Made by a program: the position numbers and the translations under genes. Below the pieces are notes generated by a model that was not told the origin of the DNA, searched no databases, and saw nothing but the letters and a program-made list of their open reading frames with translations. From the NCBI GenBank assembly GCA_963680875.1, contig OY804579.1, positions 30,303,804 through 30,367,803 on the forward strand: a stretch of 64,000 nt of DNA, in the 5' to 3' direction. Position 1 is the first letter of the stretch; the number at the start of each line of letters is the position of its first letter. Below, one piece after another: positions 61,114 to 64,000 of this stretch. Source of the DNA: Bathymodiolus brooksi. Taxonomy: Eukaryota > Mollusca > Bivalvia > Mytilida > Modiolidae.

Positions 61114-63362
61114 GAAGGAAAAGGAAAGCAGAGAATAGAAAATCTAACGTGGTTGTCAATCTCTCCAGTAAACCCCTAAATTCAGCCGAATCATCGTTGC
61201 TTTCTAAGGGTTTAAATTTTTGTCCAAATCCTCCTAAAATAAATGTTCGTGAACTCGATGAAGACCTGGATCAATTTGCACGACGGCTTAGAATTAAAGA
61301 ATATTTTCATTCAAAGAAAGAAACCAGTGAAGACCTATCAACAGACGAATCGGACATAAAAGAAGTCACTGATATTCCTAGATTTGTCAAGAAAAGTAAT
61401 TGGATCCCGAAACCTAGCAAAAATACCAGGCTAGAATCGGTCATTAACCTAATTAAGTCAGATATCAAACACAATGTTGACGTACATGTCCCCAAGACCG
61501 ACAACTTAACACAGGCAGAAAGATCAGCCCTTAGGGATATACATGAAAGAGATGATATTATTATTAAGCCAGCAGATAAGGGGAGTGCAGTAGTAGTCAT
61601 GGATAAAACGACATATATACAAGAAGCAGAAAGACAACTGTCCGATTGTCGATTCTATGAAAAATTAGATTCTGACCCTACACTAGATTTTACGCAGAAG
61701 ATCATACGAGCCTTAGAGGCTATGCATGCTCGTGGCCACTTAGACAATAAGACCATGGAGTACCTTACTCCAGAGGATCCCAAGCCAGGCCGTTTCTATC
61801 TGCTGCCTAAAATTCACAAGGAAAACAATCCGGAGAGACCGATTGTATCAGCCAATGGTCACCCAACTGAAAAGATATCGGAATTTATTGATTTTCACCT
61901 TCGGCCGTTCGTTGAAAACCTTCCATCACACATCAAAGATACTACCGACTACTTGAAGAAAATGGAAAATTTAGCCATTCCAGAAAATACCACGCTTGTT
62001 ACCATGGATGTAACTTCCCTTTACACGAACATTCCCCATGATGACGGAATTGCCGCATGCAGAAAAATATGGGAACAACGAACAGATCAAGAACCTCCGA
62101 CAGAATGTTTAGTAGGGATGCTTACACTAGTTCTAAAAAACAACAATTTTACTTTTGACGGAAATCACTATCTTCAAATAAATGGGACAACTATGGGAAC
62201 CAAAATGGCACCCTCCTATGCCAACATTTTTATGGGGGACCTAGAAGAACGATTACTCCTCTCGTCACTTAAACAACCTCTTTCATGGTTCCAATTTATA
62301 GATGACGTTGACATGAAGTGGACACATGGCGATAAAGAGCTTGATGAATTTTTGGAACATGCCAACAGTATCCATCCGTCTATAAAATTCACACACGAAG
62401 TGTCGAAAACCAAAATGTCCTTCCTTGATACTACCACCACGGTCAAGGAGGGCAACATGACAACTGATTTATACTCTAAGCCCACAGACAAACATCAATA
62501 CCTTTCACCCAGTAGTTGCCATCCTATGCACTGTTTTAAGAGTATCCCATTCAGCCAAGCCATTAGGGTAAAACGAATATGCTCCACTGTTGAAACCACC
62601 AAGCAAAGACTAGGAGATTTACGCCATCATTTGAAGAAACGGGGATATAATGACAAAGTTATAGAGAGTGGGTTTTCAAAAGCCAGTGAAATTAACAGAA
62701 ATGACCTCCTGGAATACAAAGAAAAAAAGATCAACAAACGGGTTCCCCTTGTTCTCACTTACCATCCTTCTTTAGCCAAAATTGCAGGCATTGTCCGTCA
62801 TCATTGGAAAGAAATTCAAAAAAGTGAAACGCTGGCCAAGTTGTTCCCTGAACCACCCGTTGTAGCGTTCCGGCGACCTAAAAGCATTAAGGATACACTG
62901 GTCAGAGCTGCGGTATCTAGACCTTCATCGACGGTCGGCCAGTGTAAACCATGTGGTGACAAGCGTTGCAAGTGCTGTCTCCAATTGCAACACACACAAG
63001 TGTTCCATAGCAAGACGACAGGAAAGGAGTATAAGATATTTTGCAATGTCAATTGCAAAACACCTAATGTGGTTTACCTCCTTGACTGTCACGTCTGCGG
63101 GTCGCAATACGTAGGAGAAAGTGTCCAACCATTCAACAAAAGAATGAATGGACACAGAAGTGACCTTACGAAAAAGACGCTCTTGCCCGTGAGTCAACAC
63201 TTTGTGTCGCCGGGGCACTCATTGGAAGACTTTGGCAGATCCAAAATTTATATCATTGACCACAATCCAAGTTGGAAAGAAAATCAAAGACAGAAAAAAG
63301 AGAGTTTTTGGATCCGCGAGTTACAAACATTACACCCGGAAGGCATAAACAAAAAGGCCTAA
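61114..63362 (+). CDS. Penelope-like element protein: reverse transcriptase plus GIY-YIG endonuclease (5' truncated)
   Basis: A 737-codon frame is open from 61149 to the stop at 63362 and extends upstream to the inversion junction without an ATG. The codon at 61149 is GTG, so the original start is probably lost. Counted from 61149: the N-terminal region VVNLSSKPL is at 2-10; RPIVSANGHPTEKIS at 230-244; motif A DVTSLYTNIP at 287-296 (catalytic Asp 287); motif B GTKMAPSYANIFM at 350-362; motif C FIDD at 383-386; FLDT at 425-428. The cysteine cluster CKPCGDKRCKCC (599-610) precedes GIY-YIG (VVYLLDC 641-647, SQYVGES 652-658, Arg 665, His 669, Glu 718 or 724). This order is diagnostic of endonuclease-bearing Penelope-like elements. 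The frame is intact apart from its start, which suggests recent insertion. Confidence 0.93.
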
Positions 63363-63704
63363 ATCTTTTGTTTTTTAACTTTTTATCCAGTGCCTGGACC
63401 TTAGCTAGTTGGTAAACTTCATTACATTTTCTCATTCTGTTCATATTTATAAATTAGTGTGCAATATACTTGAATAATATAAAGTATAAAGTTCAAGATT
63501 ATGATTTTTAGTAATTTACGTCACGATAACTGATGCTCACGTGACAATTTTTCAAATCGGATTACAGACGCTGATGAAGCTTGTCGGTCAAGCGAAATAT
63601 CCGTCGATTTCATTATAATTATAGTCTTTTTGTAGACTTATAGTTATTTTTGTTACATTTTAACATATTTTTTTGATATCGTTGTGCTAACATTTTAGAC
63701 GTTT
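61954..63704 (+). mobile_element. Penelope-like element, direct copy: arm matching 59362-61113
   Basis: From GAAGAAAATGG near 61954 to TTTTAGACGTTTA at 63704 this copy is the inverted counterpart of the left arm. The intervening 61114-61953 is present only here and encodes the N-terminal part. The 3' region after the stop runs about 340 bp and contains the hammerhead-like motif. Confidence 0.9.
63554..63610 (+). ncRNA. Hammerhead-ribozyme-like motif in the 3' region of the Penelope-like element
   Basis: AAATC (63554-63558), an asymmetric bulge of eight bases, and GACG (63567-63570) lead into CTGATGA (63571-63577). A five-bp hairpin GCTTG/CAAGC with loop TCGGT follows (63579-63593), then GAAA, TATC, and CGTC-GATTT pairing back to GACG and AAATC. 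Hammerhead motifs with very short stem III are known in Penelope-like elements, where they lie in the terminal repeats. The extra A at 63578 and the one-pair stem III mean activity is uncertain. Confidence 0.55.
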
Positions 63705-63795
63705 ATTTATCATTTTTGTTTGTTTGCACAGTATCGTTAACACTTGTTTCCGATCCGACATCTCGTAGATTTATACGTTGGCTACTTTTTCAGAT

Positions 63796-63826
<31 letters not shown>

Positions 63827-63883
63827 CGTCTGAAAATTAAACCAAACAGTGTTAGAATTAGATTTTAGAGCTGTCAAATTTTT
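63705..63883. repeat. Flank with (TA)n microsatellite inside an inverted repeat
   Basis: (TA)n at about 63798-63826 is enclosed by TTTTTCAGATG on the left and ACGTCTGAAAATT on the right, which pair as an imperfect hairpin. The right motif ACGTCTGAAAAT resembles AACGTCTAAAAT at the outer end of the inverted Penelope-like copy, also beside (TA)n. Confidence 0.6.
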
Positions 63884-63984
63884 GTTCTTCCCTCGACGGG
63901 ATTTGAACCCACACCATTGTTACACTGCAGCACCATTCGCTTAGCCTTACGTCCAGCGCCCTAGACCACTCGACTACATCCACT
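63884..63984 (-). mobile_element. tRNA-like sequence: SINE head or tRNA pseudogene
   Basis: On the minus strand, GTCGAGTGGTCTAGGGCGCT resembles a D-arm with box A, and GTGGGTTCAAATCCCGT a T-arm with box B. The spacing is that of a tRNA with a long variable arm (Ser/Leu-like). The acceptor ends do not pair (GTGGATG-type 5' end against CGAGGGA), and (TA)n follows on the right. It is therefore probably the head of a tRNA-derived SINE or a pseudogene and not a working tRNA gene. Confidence 0.5.
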
Positions 63985-64000
63985 CCCTATATATATATAT

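Noticed and set aside
61149..63362. Reading the long RT frame as a LINE or a viral polymerase
   Set aside because: The motif order, FIDD box, and C-terminal GIY-YIG with preceding cysteine cluster fit Penelope-like elements. No capsid, integrase, RNase H or apurinic endonuclease is visible.
63884..63984. Functional tRNA gene (minus strand)
   Set aside because: Boxes A and B are visible, but the acceptor arms do not pair and the T-stem has G-T pairs; a SINE head or pseudogene is more likely.

Overview
The window reads as nuclear DNA from a bivalve mollusc, judged from repeat families recalled from bivalve genomes: the AGCTCAC element with its bodies of 'TCTTCTCCTCTGAAAC' type, and tRNA-derived SINEs whose tails read 'GATATAGCTGAAAT...AGTGGCGTT'. 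It is AT-rich and intron-like, with almost no open reading frames outside repeats. It contains no prokaryotic gene organisation, operon or CRISPR array.

Layout. From 1 to about 26,400 lies one uninterrupted satellite of 45-bp and 39-bp monomers, continuing past the left edge and built from nested higher-order repeats of about 1.25, 1.35, 2.8 and 6.0 kb. From 26.4 to 51 kb, four small exons on the + strand (27303-27478, 45494-45619, 47349-about 47430, 50860-50922) have consistent splice phases. Together they encode a peptide that I recognise, with moderate confidence, as the C-terminal half of nucleolar protein 11 (NOL11), an 18S pre-rRNA processing factor. Its introns are filled with repeats. 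One is a 10.4-kb AGCTCAC-type element (29697-about 40150) whose interior has expanded into a 313-bp satellite carrying two copies of one pogo/Tigger-like MITE. Others are fold-back elements, several SINEs, two relics of hAT-type zinc-finger proteins, and a 64-66-bp minisatellite made from the 3' end of exon 45494-45619 together with its splice donor. From 51,041 to 58,668 there is a 52-bp satellite of about 146 copies in two interleaved sequence types. From 59.3 to 63.7 kb sit two head-to-head, nearly identical Penelope-like retroelement copies. One has a long open frame with reverse transcriptase and GIY-YIG endonuclease, and both carry a hammerhead-ribozyme-like motif in the 3' region. A tRNA-like sequence closes the window.

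How it works together. The one likely host gene is dispersed in sub-200-bp exons among kilobases of tandem DNA. The window shows several ways in which tandem arrays arise: amplification inside a transposable element, amplification across an exon/intron boundary, unequal exchange carrying a MITE along with the array, and interleaving of diverged monomer types. Repeat boundaries are given to within tens of bases, and names of repeat families rest on memory rather than on a search.
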